NCBI GenBank assembly: GCA_021234155.1
Contig: JAJEKV010000008.1
Coordinates: forward strand, 20,743,959 to 20,807,958
Direction: 5' to 3'
DNA from: Isoetes taiwanensis
Lineage: Eukaryota; Streptophyta; Lycopodiopsida; Isoetales; Isoetaceae
DNA: 64,000 nucleotides
The notes beneath the pieces were generated by a model, which was given only the letters and a program-made list of their open reading frames with translations, was not told the origin of the DNA and ran no database searches. Of the stretch, positions 18,748 to 29,682 are shown piece by piece. A program made the translations under genes and the position numbers. The first letter of the stretch is position 1. Every line of letters begins with the position of its first letter.

Positions 18748-20274
18748 AGGAACAAGAGGGGAAACCCTAAATCTTTTCCATTTTTCCATTTCGGCTTCCT
18801 TGGGCCATTTCGGCCAAGCCAAACTACTAATTCGCATTGCTAGACACCGCCAAGCCGCCTTTGCACAACAGATCCTCCAGGTTCAATCGCCTTCGACCCA
18901 AACAAAGGCATGGATGTGATTCTAGGTGCGGAAGCAAGCTAGAGATCAGGTAAACAGTGATTTTGTTATGCAATGCCGACTTTTAGTCTGGCAATGAGCT
19001 GGGTTAGCATGTTAGATTAGCCTTAGCAGCCTTATAGATTCTGAGATCACAAGCCTCTAACAAAGGAACCTAACCATGTATGTTTAGGTAGATAGATTAG
19101 ATGTTATTCTGTCAGTTCTATGTGATGATGTTCTGTTCTATGCGCACTCCTGTGTATTGGGAAGGGGGGTAGAGACCCTGAAAGCTTCAGTAGTTGATGT
19201 ATCTAGATAGCCTCATTAATTCCCAATTAATGCGGCCTGTGCATAAGAGCCCGCCTGGCTATGGGTGGTGGGGCTAGACCGATGGATAAGGAGGACATGT
19301 CCCATTACAAATCGATCCCTTGTTAAATCGATCCCTTGTAAAGCCTACCAGGGATCTTAATGGGCTAGGCCTAATAGCTTGACACTGCGTCGGGGCAAGG
19401 CGTGGGCTCGACACCTCTTGGGTGAAGCGTCGCCATCAATGAGGTTCAAGTCGTAGATGGGCAGTGGCCCTCTAGCCGCCTGTGATGGGGCATGCATACC
19501 TCTGGAGGGAGTGATCTCCTCCTGCCTCATCGGGACTGGGGAGATGAAAGCTAGGAGTAGCCCTCTTAGCTATGAACCTGGCAGGCAACGGTCCAGTCCC
19601 AAGACTTATCAGCCTATTCTGCAAAGTATGCACAGGAGGGGCGGATGGAGAAGACTGCCCAATAGCCATGTTCCTATGCAAGCCCAATTTGTTGACATGA
19701 ATTCTGTCTGCAATGACTTCTGGAGATCCAAGCCGTCAGTCCATACCCCTGAGTCTGAGACTTGGGTAGGATCTCCCCCATGACGATGTTGTCGATGTGC
19801 TTACACGTGTATGCTATGGTGAGCCACCCTTCGAGGTGGAGCTATTTATATTTGGTGTCATGTGCTCTTATTTACACTTCCGCAGCTAGGATGGTCCCGA
19901 GGGAAGTCAGGATGAATGACACATCCATTCTTCCTCACCGATTTCTTGCCAAGGGATTGGTGTCAAGTGGACAACCTCTGTCAACTTTGTTGCCAGAGGG
20001 ATGAACTCCGGCTTCTGATATGATGGGAACATCGTAGACGAAGTAGGGGACATCACATGTGATGTATGTGCTTACGTTTATGCACTTCCTTAGCTAGGAT
20101 GATCCCAAGGAAGACAAGATGAATGACACGCCTATTCTTCCCATGTCAACCTCTTGCTCACCATCAAGAGCTTGATGGCACATAGATGACCTCATGTTGG
20201 TGAGTTGTGCCGACAGGAGGGAATCTCCTATTTTTATATGATTGGAGCATCGTCTATGAGTAGGGAGCATCACA
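18748..20274 (+). mobile_element. Partial LTR of a related Ty3-type element, with PBS
   Basis: It shares landmark blocks with the LTRs at 21911 and 37887: TATTGGGAAGGGGGGTAGAG, GCGGCCTGTGCATAAGAGCC, a CTGCAAAGTATGCACAGGAG box and ACCCTTCGAGGTGG. It ends AGCATCACA at 20274, followed by TTGGCATCAGAGG, a slightly altered initiator-Met primer site. The LTR 5' end is missing, cut at the LINE border. Internal sequence runs to the MITE at 20410. Confidence 0.65.
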
Positions 20275-20409
20275 TTGGCATCAGAGGTATGATCTTTGTT
20301 GACTAAGATCGAGCACTAGCCATAAACCCAGTAGTAGCTAGTTGGCCTAGAGCAGAAGTCCGTCTTAGAGTTAAACCCGAGCATGAAACTCGAGTAGTTG
20401 GAAACCCAT

Positions 20410-20998
20410 TAGGGCGGATTTGGGGTCTCAAAATGGCCTCGAAAGAAAAATTCCATGTCATATTTTCTCTTGCTTATTAATTGTACTTTCCCTCTCTTTA
20501 ATCGCAATAAATACTCAAAAAGTAACTTCATCAATTAGTTTTTGGGCCATAACTTTTGATTCATAGCTTCAAATCGCAAGATTTTTGTTTCATTGGATGC
20601 GGAATCAAAAGATCTATCCAACAGTATATGGTTTGAATATATAATCTAATTTAGATGACCAAAAGTTAAAAAAACGAGAAAAAACCTGGTTTTTTGCATT
20701 TTTTTAGTCTTTCCTTTTATCAAAAGCATATCAAGGCTATACTCATTGGAAAGATCTCGCCATGGGCTATCCAACGCAACAAACGACGTGCAATTTGGAC
20801 ATCACAATCACAAGTTATAACCAAAAAACGATGCATTTGAGTTAAAAAGTGCAATTATTACAGTACTATTTATTGCAAAAGTGCCACGTAATACTGATTT
20901 TCATTTTGAATTCCTATCTTTCATTGGCTTGAAGGTACTATGACGTGGATATTAGAAATTAAAGTTAAGGGCCATTTTGAGACCCCAAATCCGCCCTA
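20410..20998 (+). mobile_element. T-family MITE, ~0.59 kb
   Basis: The termini TAGGGCGGATTTGGGGTCTC and GAGACCCCAAATCCGCCCTA are perfect inverted repeats, with TA at both edges as the likely duplication. The target reads CAT-TA-ATG, as for the 4.1-kb copy. It has no coding capacity. The subterminal TGACGTGGA...GGCCATTTTGAG matches other T-family ends. Confidence 0.85.
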
Positions 20999-21859
20999 AT
21001 GCGCCCTTTGGCGCACGATGAGAGTCTCCACTTTGTTCGAGGAGTTAGAAACCTCCAATTGCTAATTTAAATTACAAATCCAGCTTAAAATATTGTAATC
21101 TACTTGTTTTGAATCATTAAAAGTACTAACCAGCCAGGAATAGACCATTTTTTGCCCGACAACTCTCAGAGTGTGGGGAAAGGCCTTCATAAGATTCTCA
21201 CACTTCTAGTTCGCGCATGGTGAGAGTCCTGCTTCCTTTTGCCTACTCAGGCATACCAAAACGGTGAAGCAAGGTCAAATCTAAGTCAGTGCCAACTGAT
21301 AAGCTCAATTTACATATTTATCCTAGTTAATTTAGAAGCAGAAACCTGGCTAGATGAAATGAGGGAATATAGCAACACCTAACCTGAAGGGTGCAGCAAG
21401 AATCTGGTGAAAGGGCTATGCTAAAACCTATGGGTTGAGCAGAAATGGCTACAGATTATCGAAATTTGCCAAGGCATTACTTAAAAATGCACAAGGATCA
21501 GCCCGAAAACCGCTCTATTTGACACGAAATGGGGCGAAAATCGACGGGCGAAACAACCTGGTTGCGCCATTTGAATAAAAATTGTGGAAAAAAAGCAATA
21601 AAGTCGCTGCATTTGAAGTGAATCATAAGGACAATACACGGAAAAAAGCAAACAAATAGCGCGGCCGCGCAGTCTGTTGCAATATATTCATATTGCAAAT
21701 GGCGCTGCTGCGCTATTTGCTTTACAAGTAAGATATACAAAAGGGGGCAAATACATTAAGATCATATGTGTCATCAGTATTCAAAAGATTAATCAGTACA
21801 GTAATCATTAATACCACAGAGGTAAATCTTATATACAAGTATGATATGCAAATCAGTTT
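20999..21859. other. No gene; 3' flank of the ParB-like gene with palindromic repeat
   Basis: A repeated GCGCAYGRTGAGAGTC motif occurs at ~21011 and ~21214. At 21655-21720 two AAATAGCGC/AAATGGCGC palindromes appear (CAAATGGCGCTGCTGCGC). These are the same repeats that flank the rest of the interrupted gene beyond 39521. Confidence 0.5.
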
Positions 21860-21910
21860 TCAATATTCCTGACCAAAAACATTATCATCTGCTTTATCAA
21901 TATCATCCGG
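21860..21910 (-). pseudogene. Last codons of the ParB-like gene, cut off by the LTR element
   Basis: Read minus from 21910, CCGGAT GAT ATT GAT... continues the frame that stops abruptly at 39521 on the other side of the retrotransposon. Across the TCCGG duplication the joined frame reads KINPDDIDKADDNVFGQEY and stops at 21860-21862. This places the insertion 17 codons before the original stop. Confidence 0.8.
21906..21910 (+). repeat. Target-site duplication, left (TCCGG)
   Basis: TCCGG at 21906-21910 equals TCCGG at 39521-39525 and directly abuts the TG and CA ends of the LTRs. Confidence 0.95.
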
Positions 21911-23557
21911 TGTGACGGTCCAGGGGAATATACGCCATAAATACGTATATTCCTGGATCCGTCACCATACAAGTCTATCTTCATAGCCTTGTATACCATA
22001 GATTGTGGCACTAGAGGGCATGGCTAAGTTATTCTCATAACTTAGCCAACCATAGGTTAAGCCATTATCCACGTGGCCTTAACCTATTGGGGCACCGCCA
22101 CACAGGACTCACCCGATTGGTGCCACATGGCATCCTAGGTGGACCTAACTCATATAGGCATAAACCCTAACCCTAGACCTCTTTCCAGCCCTAGCACCCA
22201 GAGACTCACCTACTCGTTCGAAACCCCGTTTCGAACATCGTTTGCTGTGGCATAGACCTGTGCGTGCGGCGGCCCGCCAGGTAGACTCGCTTCTTGGAGT
22301 AGGAGCCGCATCTCGTGAGTCCGGAGACCATGGAGGCACAACGGATCCGGAGGGAGAGCTTCAGAGCGGTATGTAGGATAGTGGTTGTGATAGCTCATCC
22401 GGGAATTAGCATTCCGGATATGCTAGTATTTTGTATCTAGAGTAGAGCCATCCTAGAACCCATATTCAACATCTTGAACCCTAATCAAGGAACCCTAACT
22501 ATTAGTTAGATTTGTATGATTATGTTAAGATTTTATTCTTATGATTATTCTCATGATGTGATGAGTATGGATGTTGGTTGATCTTGTTTGCTCCTCTTGT
22601 ATTGGGAAGGGGGTAGAGACCTAGAGCCATATGTAGTATGCTCCTAGAGTAGACCCCTTAGTTCCTATTATTATTGCGGCACATGCATAGGAGCCCACCG
22701 GCTATTGAGGCTATGATATGACTCAGCACCATATAACAGGGCTAGAGGGAAAGTGGAGGGAGGATCCCCTGCCGAGTGGGGGCTTGGGGATCCCATAGTG
22801 GGCTAGGCTTATGGTCGGTCACTTAGTGTGGGCGAGCATGGGTCCGACACCTCCCTGGGCAATGGTGTTGCCACGCCTCTCGGTGAGCTGCAAGTGTTGG
22901 CTTGGCTCTCGCTTTTGGGGGTTCGATCGGTACGAATCGCGTGTGTCGCCATCGGTTCTCTAGCCTTGGCACCTCTAGATCCTCGGAAGGGAGATGCAAC
23001 CCTTCCCCCTCCTCATCGGACCAGGGAGATGCAACCCGAGTAGTCCCGATGGGTGATACCATGGGATTGCGTGATCCCGGAAGGCTAGAGTCCCTGTCGA
23101 GCCTGATTTAGCCCATCTGCAAAGTATGCACAGGAGGGGTGGATGGAGTGGTCAACCCTAGCCATTGTTCTATGCCAGCCCTCGCCATTGCCATGACTCG
23201 GTCTGCTCTATCTTGAGGCCTAGCCGGTCAGTCATCCTCCTTACGAGTCTGAGCCGGGGTAGGAGCTCTCATGTTTTATGGTTCGTGATTATCATCTTTG
23301 CCTTGGATTATGAGTGATGCACTACCCTTCGAGGTAGTATTTGTATATGTTGATGCTAGTTCTGACGTGTTATCGCTTCCGCTGTTATAGGAGCCCATAG
23401 GGGAAGGGCGCGCAAGACACCTTCGTGTTCCCTTCCCGCACTAAGAGTCACCTCAGAGTGCGGGGTAGACGAAGGGCCCATGCGGTTGTTGAGCCGGATG
23501 GGGGATTTCCTGCCGAGTGTGCGGCCGGGCGCCGTACGTTTAGCAGGGAGCGTCACA
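21911..23557 (+). repeat. 5' LTR
   Basis: TGTGACGGTCC...GCGTCACA. It matches 37887-39520 throughout, with scattered small indels. It contains TATTGGGAAGGGGG and a CCCTTCGAGGTAGTATTTGT block shared with the LTR fragments at 18748 and 45690. Confidence 0.95.
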
Positions 23558-23558
23558 A

Positions 23559-23570
23559 TGGTATCAGAGC
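23559..23570 (+). promoter_or_regulatory. Primer-binding site (initiator Met tRNA)
   Basis: TGGTATCAGAGC, complementary to the 3' end of plant initiator-Met tRNA, starts two bases after the LTR end. Confidence 0.9.
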
Positions 23571-23608
23571 GATGTTCTTGGTTGACCAAGAACTAGCACT
23601 GACCATAA

Positions 23609-23930
23609 GGGTAAAAGCATGTTAGGGTGTACCACTTTTGGAACCTGCAAAAGTACATACACTAGGTACTTCAGAACTAGGTACTTTCTCATTTTTCTTT
23701 TCATTAAGACTAATACAAAAATCCAAAATAAAAGTCAAGGACGTGTTAATATTCAAAGTTAAGATAAAGATAATGCTATCGGAGACCAATATATGTATAA
23801 AAAGTTCTAAAACATACTTTATATTGAGATATTACACAGGTACCCAGTACCCAGTCCTGGCTACCTTTTTAGGTACTTTTTTGGTCACTAAATAATACTT
23901 TTTAAGGGACGCCCTAACATGCTTTTACCC
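23609..23930 (+). mobile_element. 322-bp MITE with GGGTAAAAGCATG ends
   Basis: The terminal inverted repeats are GGGTAAAAGCATGTTAGGG and CCCTAACATGCTTTTACCC, with target duplication ATAA at 23605-23608 and 23931-23934. The interior is rich in AGGTACTT/AAAGTAC. The same terminus occurs at 60153 at the border of a larger region, which may be its parent. Confidence 0.85.
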
Positions 23931-23934
23931 ATAA

Positions 23935-24459
23935 CCATGAAGTAGTCTAACAGGCCTATAGGGGTGTGAAATAAACATTTCCACCATTGAACCGCGAAAA
24001 TGGGGAAAAAAAAATTTTCTCCTAGGTAGTGGGTCAGGAATTAGGCTAAGTGTTAGACGAAGATTTGAGTGAGTCAAACGAACCTTCTAGTAAATTTGGA
24101 GTGAAAATTATGCATCTGCATCAAATTTCACCTAAAATGGGTCGAAGAATCATGCCAATCGGAGACCCAGGTGAAAAATGGCGCAAATTCATAAATTGCA
24201 CTTCGAACCATTAGGAAAATTCGAAAATTTAAAGATAATATCAATTAATATAGGTTAATATATACATTAATAGTTAAATAATTATTAAATATCTTGTAAT
24301 TAATAAGGGGGGCTAATAAATAGGGGTAATTATGGTAGGAGAATATTCCCGTGGGGACCCTCCTTTTTAAATATCCGACACCTCATTTTCTCTCTCAACC
24401 CTTCACCTCCAACTCTCTTTGCTCAAACCCTTCCACACCCATTTTCTGAACCATAAGAT
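23935..24459 (+). other. Leader region of the retroelement/H3-like gene
   Basis: AT-rich with no gene. A TTTTTAAATATCC TATA-like stretch at ~24363 is followed by a CT-rich leader to the ATG at 24460, the same layout as the small genes in the first 8 kb. The GGGGAAAAAAAAATTTTC block at ~24001 resembles 46104-46124 in another LTR-element remnant. Confidence 0.4.
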
Positions 24460-25470
24460 ATGGCACGCACCAAGCAAACCTACAGGGAAGCCCGGAACAA
24501 GACCTACCCTCTCCATGGCGCAGTGGCGGCCGGGCGACATGTGAAGAAGATCCCTGAGCACCTCCGACCCAAGAAAGGGGAAGAGGAGCTTCCCCAGCCA
24601 GCAGCAGCCAGCAAATAAGCCTCCTTCCATGACGCCCGGGAGAGTCCCAGCAGCCAGTTCTCGGCCGGCAGGTACTCAGAGGACCGGTGAGTCTCGCCAC
24701 TTCGGGGCATCGGACACCGAGGTGGAAGAGCAACTCGAAGAACAGGTGGAGGAGCAGCACCACCAGACATTAGGGCGGATTTGGGGTCCGAAAATGGCCT
24801 CCTATCAGCCATTCCACGCCATATTTCCGCTCCTTTTTTTTCCATGCCACCTAGGATACCAAAATCTCATCATTACGATTTACTTGGAATATTCTCCTAA
24901 TAAGGGGATTGCGATTCATGGCGCCATATGTATTTAATTACTGTTGGTTGTCGACAGTGATGCAACATGTGGCACTTCTAAAAAGCCACTTACATTATAG
25001 CATACCACACAACTCATGGCGGTGCCTCTTGGTTTGTCGGATACCAAGCGTCGTGTCACCGATTCTTGCGCTTATTTTCATTTAGAGGCCATGGCCATAC
25101 AAAGCTTCCCGCCTTCCACATTTCAAAATTTGAATGTGTAGGTTGAAGCTTTGTATCGACTTTCATTTCGAGGGCGCCATTTGCCATGGCCGCTTTATGG
25201 GTGGTTCACATGGAGAAGCTTAGGCCCTCCGGCTGAAGTTACGGGAGTCGGCGATCGATTAAAAATTCAGCGCTGCATCAGCTACATAAGTTGGATCTTG
25301 CAAGGGCTGATTTTCCAAAACGGGCTGAATTTTTGCCTCGTTTCAAGTTCAGAGGTTTTAAGCCAGCTAACAAGTTAGTCATCCATGTGAACCCAAAGAT
25401 TAACCGGATCTTTACTTCATCCCAATACAGGCTTTCCGCCCCTACAATTCGGAATTTGAATTTGCTTAAT

Positions 25471-25480
25471 GTATAAAAAG
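25471..25480 (+). promoter_or_regulatory. TATA box of T-family gene
   Basis: GTATAAAAAG lies ~160 bases before the ATG at 25636. It is conserved in the reverse copy at 9272-9287. Confidence 0.5.
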
Positions 25481-25635
25481 CATGGATTGTAGGAGAATGG
25501 ACTTTTCGATTTCCATATGCACGCTGCAAATTTCAAAACGAGGTTAGTATCTGACGTTCGCTCACCACACGCGAATTGTCTTTGGGGAGCATACAAATTG
25601 TACACCTTCATTTCGCACCGTCGCATCCACGCAGA

Positions 25636-25990
25636 TATGGAAGCTCCAAATGATGTGTGGATAAGGATCCAACCGACTCACGAATATGCTCCGGTCTTCA
25701 ATCGCAAAAAAGAGGTCTAAAAATAAGAACTTAGACCTCGACGTGTTGTGTCTTGCGTGCTCAAAAGTGTTGACATCCGGGTGGATGGCGGTTTATATCC
25801 ATTGGATCCGTTGAGTGGCAAGAAACCGTCATTTCGGGGCGTTTCAAGTTTAGTCCGATTTTGTGGTGACAAGAACTCGGCCTCCTAGGATATTGTGAGA
25901 GATTGAGAGAGGATGAAGGCATTCGAATCGAATACGCCCTTGAGATGAGCCGCTTCGATAAGGAAGGGAAATGTCCGTGAAGATGCTAAT
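25636..25990 (+). pseudogene. T-family coiled-coil gene, decayed copy
   Basis: It opens MEAPNDVWIRIQPTHEYAP. After stops comes GLYPLDPLSGKKPSFRGVSS. It loses similarity to the copy at 8553-9119 near 25960, after a segment encoding ERMKAFESN in a shifted frame. Multiple stops show it is dead. Compare the better copy at 8553-9119, which retains the coiled-coil half that is missing here. Confidence 0.5.
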
Positions 25991-26300
25991 AAATGACATT
26001 ATACTTTGCAATGTGAAGGGTTTATACATTCTTGAAGTACAAAGGTTATGGTGTTTGTGTTTAGATACCGCTAATACAAGAAGGCTTTGACTACCTTTAA
26101 CAATAGATTCCTTTAAAACTCTATTGCTATTTAAATTATAGCAAAAATGAGTCTTGAAACTCTTTAAGTAGTAGAAGAACTCTTTGACTAGTTATCCATT
26201 TGATGACCATTTTTAAGAAAATATGATATGTGACATTCTTATATGCAAACATTCATAAAATTTATGAACATTGAAGGTCAAAGCCATCCTTGTTTAAAGA

Positions 26301-26368
26301 GGATCATATGATGCTAAATCTTCATGCTGTAAGTAATTGCATATAAGAAATTAAGCTCGGTGTGATCC
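26301..26368 (+). repeat. Conserved hairpin, copy 11
   Basis: GGATCATATGATGCTAAAT pairs with TTAAGCTCGGTGTGATCC. Confidence 0.65.
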
Positions 26369-26534
26369 TTTTGCGTAAAAAGTAAATAGAAACACAAATA
26401 TTCAACTTACAACTTAAGCGTAAACAAATAGTATTTTAATAAACCAACACTTTATATACTAACACTTTACACTTTAAATAAGATATTTCTTTCTTTCCTT
26501 TTACTTGAAAGCTATTTTTTTTTTTTTTCAAGAT

Positions 26535-26604
26535 GGATCACACCAAGCTTAATAATACATATGCAAAAAAAAAAAGGACACACTAAATTCGCATGGTGTG
26601 ATCC
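26535..26604 (+). repeat. Conserved hairpin, copy 12
   Basis: GGATCACACCAAGCTTAAT is paired with AATTCGCATGGTGTGATCC. The loop is A-rich (11 As). Confidence 0.85.
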
Positions 26605-26732
26605 ACTTTCTTATTTGTTGTCAAATTAAAATTAAACACAAGTACTCATTCCTATTTGTATCTAAAATGCTTTACCACTCTTAAGTACATAAGTCATTAT
26701 CCCTTTTCAAAGAGCATATTATTTTTCAAGAA

Positions 26733-26800
26733 GGATCACACCAAGCCCGAATAGTACATATGCAACAAAAATGGAACACACTAAATTAGCATCGTGATCC
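26733..26800 (+). repeat. Conserved hairpin, copy 13
   Basis: GGATCACACCAAGCCCGAA pairs with TTAGCATCGTGATCC. The 3' arm has a short deletion. Confidence 0.75.
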
Positions 26801-27133
26801 ACTTTCTTATTTGTTGTCAAATTAAAATTAAACACAAGTACCCTTCTCATTTAATGCTTTACCACCCCAAGTGCATAAAGTTATTAGTCCTTTTCAAAGA
26901 GCATATCTTTTTTTTTAAAGAAGGATCACATCAAGCATCCTATTTGCATCTAAAATACTTTACCAACTCTAGTAGTACATAAAGTTATTAGCCCTTTTCA
27001 AAAAAGCAAACACTTTATCAATAAATGAGCACGCCACATATCCACACTTAACTTCAAATAAGACACATATATATTTTTTTATTAAAATATAATCAAAGTA
27101 ATTTTACTATAGGAAGTCATGTTTTTCCAAAAA

Positions 27134-27202
27134 GATCACACCAAGCTTAATTTTGTATAAGCTAAAAGGTTGGAATATACTAAATTAAGCATGGTGTGAT
27201 CC
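27134..27202 (+). repeat. Conserved hairpin, copy 14
   Basis: GATCACACCAAGCTTAATTT pairs with AAATTAAGCATGGTGTGATC, an almost unbroken 20-bp stem. Confidence 0.85.
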
Positions 27203-27310
27203 ACTTTCTTGTTTGTTGTCAATAGATAATAACACCAAGTCCCTCATCAATAGTCTCTCATTTGCATATAAAATATGTATCATTCCAAGTTATATTATGT
27301 TTTATGAACT

Positions 27311-28832
27311 AAACTTTTTCAAAGAGGGTCCCAAAGCAAAATACAAACACATAATCAATAAGCCAACACTTTACCAACAACCAAAGCTTTATTAAATAAG
27401 ATTTTTATGTTATTTTATCAAACCTAACAATGTTTCCATATGTGACACTTTGAGTTAACTCGATCCAAAGGCTCATGAAAGCGACATTTTATACAATATG
27501 TCTTTGGAGCTTTTGTGTCGTGGCATTAGTAAACACCTCTAATGGAGCAAATATTTTGTAGCTCATTTTTTCAACAACCCTGGATGCACGTCTTATCAAA
27601 CATTTCTTCATTGCAAGGACACCATTCTCATAAGGCTTGCACAATTAAACTAAACGAGGTCATGGGACTACCTTTCAAGCTCGGCTCCCACAATTTTACA
27701 ACGTAAAACTAGATGCCCATTGCCCCGAATGTATATCTTGGAAAAGCATGTCTCTTATGTCCATATGTTTAGACAACAACGATGCCGCAATGCTTTTCCC
27801 TAGTCCCAAATCCCCCTCACATCCGATAAATATAGCCCAAAGAAAATATTTGATTCAAGTGAGTGAATATAAATCAAGAAGAGGGAAGAAAAAGAAGCAA
27901 GGATCACATGACGCCAAATCTCACTACACATTTACAAAGTGCATATGCATTTTCGCATGGTGTGATCCATGTATTATTGAGGGTGCAAATTTGCAAATAT
28001 CCTCCCTCTTCAAACCCCTTCCCCCCCCTCCCTTTTTTTTTTTTGCAATATACTATCCATAGCATTTATTTTGAACCCTATAGTTCTACCTATTCATTAT
28101 GTATGAATGTCGCCCGGCATGTAACTCCATAGTCATCCTTCGTAAGGATAGCATTCTCACCCACAAGCCTATGGATAGATATCCTTCCACCGCCATGCCT
28201 TTATTGTTTTGTAAGTGATGAACCTGCAAGCAATGTAGGAGTACTAGGAGCAATGATGGATGCAATTAGAGATACGACGGTCGTTGAATTGTAAGAATGA
28301 ATGGCGGGGAGCAATAATGATGAATGGGAAGAGCTGAAAAGTAGGAAAACTTCAGAATGAAAATTTGGGTAGTAAAAACATGGCATGTAACATACGCTTG
28401 CTTGTCCGACATCGCCTCGCCGTTGTTGCTTAACTCTATGCTCGCCCAAAAAACACGCATACACTATTGGAGACTTGGATTCCAAATGAAGAGCGAAGGC
28501 GAGAGGATGCACGTAGCGGCGCTAATGTGAACAATGGAAATCTTGGTGCCAAAATTTGAAAAAGTGGTTGGTGCATGTGGGCATGTGCACGGTAGTAGGC
28601 GGAAAAGTAGCCATTATTTTGGTCCGCGATACGATTTTCGAAAAATGCGGGCCATTAATGTGGTTGCAATGAATGCACAAACATGTCCTATGAAATTTCG
28701 CCATGTGGATGCCAAGTAAGCCTGCTCCTCTTTCTACTTGCCAACTAATACTGACTTTGGAAAAAAATGCGCAAACATCATTGGTCGCGAGAAACATGAC
28801 GTGGAATTCTGGCATCCAAGATAAGGGCCATT
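27311..28832. other. T-family right part, no gene recognised
   Basis: Hairpin copy 15 is at 27901-27968 (GGATCACATGACGCC with CGCATGGTGTGATCC). The rest has only short frames without domains. A C-run followed by a T-run lies at ~28021-28045. 28780-28832 leads into the terminus with the usual ACGTGGAAT...GGGCCATTTTGAG. Confidence 0.5.
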
Positions 28833-29667
28833 TTGAGACCCCAAATCCGCCCTAATGCCGACGAAGCGGGCCCTTCAGTGCCCAAAAAGAAGGGTAAGGA
28901 AAAGGTAACGGAGTGGCTAGAGGAGAGGGCCGCCAGGAAGAAGCGGGAGCGGGAGAGGGAGCAGAGGGAGCGGGAAAGGCGGACCAAGAGGAGGAACGAC
29001 GGGCCTCGTAGGACCGTCGTCATAGAGGAGCCTCCCCAGCACCAACATGAGGAGGTGGAAGAAGAAGAAGAGGAAGGGGACACTGAAGCTGTCGGAGAAG
29101 CTTCAAACCCCGATGCGAGGCCACCCTACCCCAAGTGGCCGGAACCACCTAAGGTGGTGAAGAAGCAAAAGGTAGGGGAGCGGGCATTTGCGCTCCAGCA
29201 GGACCGGGAGTTCAAACGGAAGATGGTGGCATACAAGGAGTACCTTCATCGTTGGACGAGGTACAATGAGTGGTATTGCCGCCAGGAGGTGCAGCGCGTC
29301 GTAGTGGGCGGCAGGCCGAAGACGAACCAGCCCAAGCCACCCCCACCGAAACCGGAAAAACCCAAGAGGGTTCACCACGGGCCGAATAGCACATACGCCC
29401 GGGTGTTTAGGGGAGATTCGGCACTTTCTTCTCGATGTGCACGAATCTCCTCGATAAGGAAGGCGCCTTCCAGGCGTCTCCTTAGAGGTGTTGCAGCAGT
29501 TCCCGACCGGGATTATAGGGTTACCCTCTAATGACCCGGGCCCCGCAAGAGGTCACCGGGGCGTAGCTGGTGCAGCTCTTCGAGGAGGGAAACCTCTGCG
29601 CTATCCATGCTAAGCGGGTAACCCTCATGCCAAAGGACATCCACTTAGCACGGAGAATCCGCAAGGA

Positions 29668-29682
29668 GAGGCCCTAGGCCTC
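29668..29682 (+). repeat. Palindrome across the stop of the H3-like gene
   Basis: GAGGCCCTAGGCCTC is a perfect inverted repeat around the TAG stop. It is short and may be chance. It is noted because animal histone mRNAs end in a stem-loop just past the stop. Confidence 0.4.

Larger units (their letters stand above)
26370..27310 (+). repeat. ~200-bp tandem satellite with one hairpin per unit
   Basis: Units carry hairpins at 26535, 26733, 26922 (5' arm only) and 27134, a spacing of ~190-212 bp. Each hairpin is followed by ACTTTCTTRTTTGTTGTCAA, then AATTAAACACAAGTAC, CTTTACCAC, an AAGTTATTAG-like block and CTTTTCAAAGAGCATAT before the next. The reverse-complement array at 9835-14335 has the same units, so the array is a stable part of the T-family. 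Confidence 0.8.
24771..28854 (+). mobile_element. T-family DNA transposon, 4.1-kb copy
   Basis: It starts TAGGGCGGATTTGGGGTC at 24771 and ends GACCCCAAATCCGCCCTA at 28854. The TA edges and CAT-TA-ATG target suggest a TA duplication (Tc1/mariner-like), which is inferred from four termini. Order: subterminal block, TATA box, coiled-coil gene (25636), hairpin satellite (26300-27310), hairpin copy 15 (27901) and an unassigned 0.9 kb. No transposase is recognised, so it may be non-autonomous. Confidence 0.85.
24460..29677 (+). pseudogene. Long-tailed histone H3-like gene inside the LTR element, split by T-family element
   Basis: ATG at 24460 opens MARTKQTYREARNK, then GRHVKKIPEHLRPKK. After a frameshift come TPGRVPAASSRPAG and an EEQ-rich segment to 24770. 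The T-family insertion occupies 24771-28854. Beyond it the frame resumes with PSVPKKKGKEKVTEWLEERA, an RE-rich run, VVIEEPPQHQHEEVEEEEEE, PPKVVKKQKVGERAFALQQD, RWTRYNEWYCRQEVQRV and proline/lysine-rich KPKRVHHGP. The histone fold follows in shifted frames: LLDKEGAFQASPLEVLQQ, then at 29548-29677 [20 protein letters not shown] and [16 protein letters not shown]-stop, nearly canonical H3. It has several frameshifts and a TAG in place of the tyrosine of EAYLV. The ~250-residue tail between MARTKQ and the fold is far longer than normal H3 (~45). A variant or CENH3-like origin is possible. Confidence 0.8.

Noticed and set aside
26301-27202. CRISPR-like array
   Set aside because: Spacing is ~200 bp, units are diverged, and the spacers themselves are repeats. 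This is satellite DNA.
28833-29400. Arg/Glu-rich frame as a separate gene (splicing-factor-like or gag)
   Set aside because: It lies between the H3 tail start and the H3 fold, in the orientation and position of the same split gene, and has no domain of its own.
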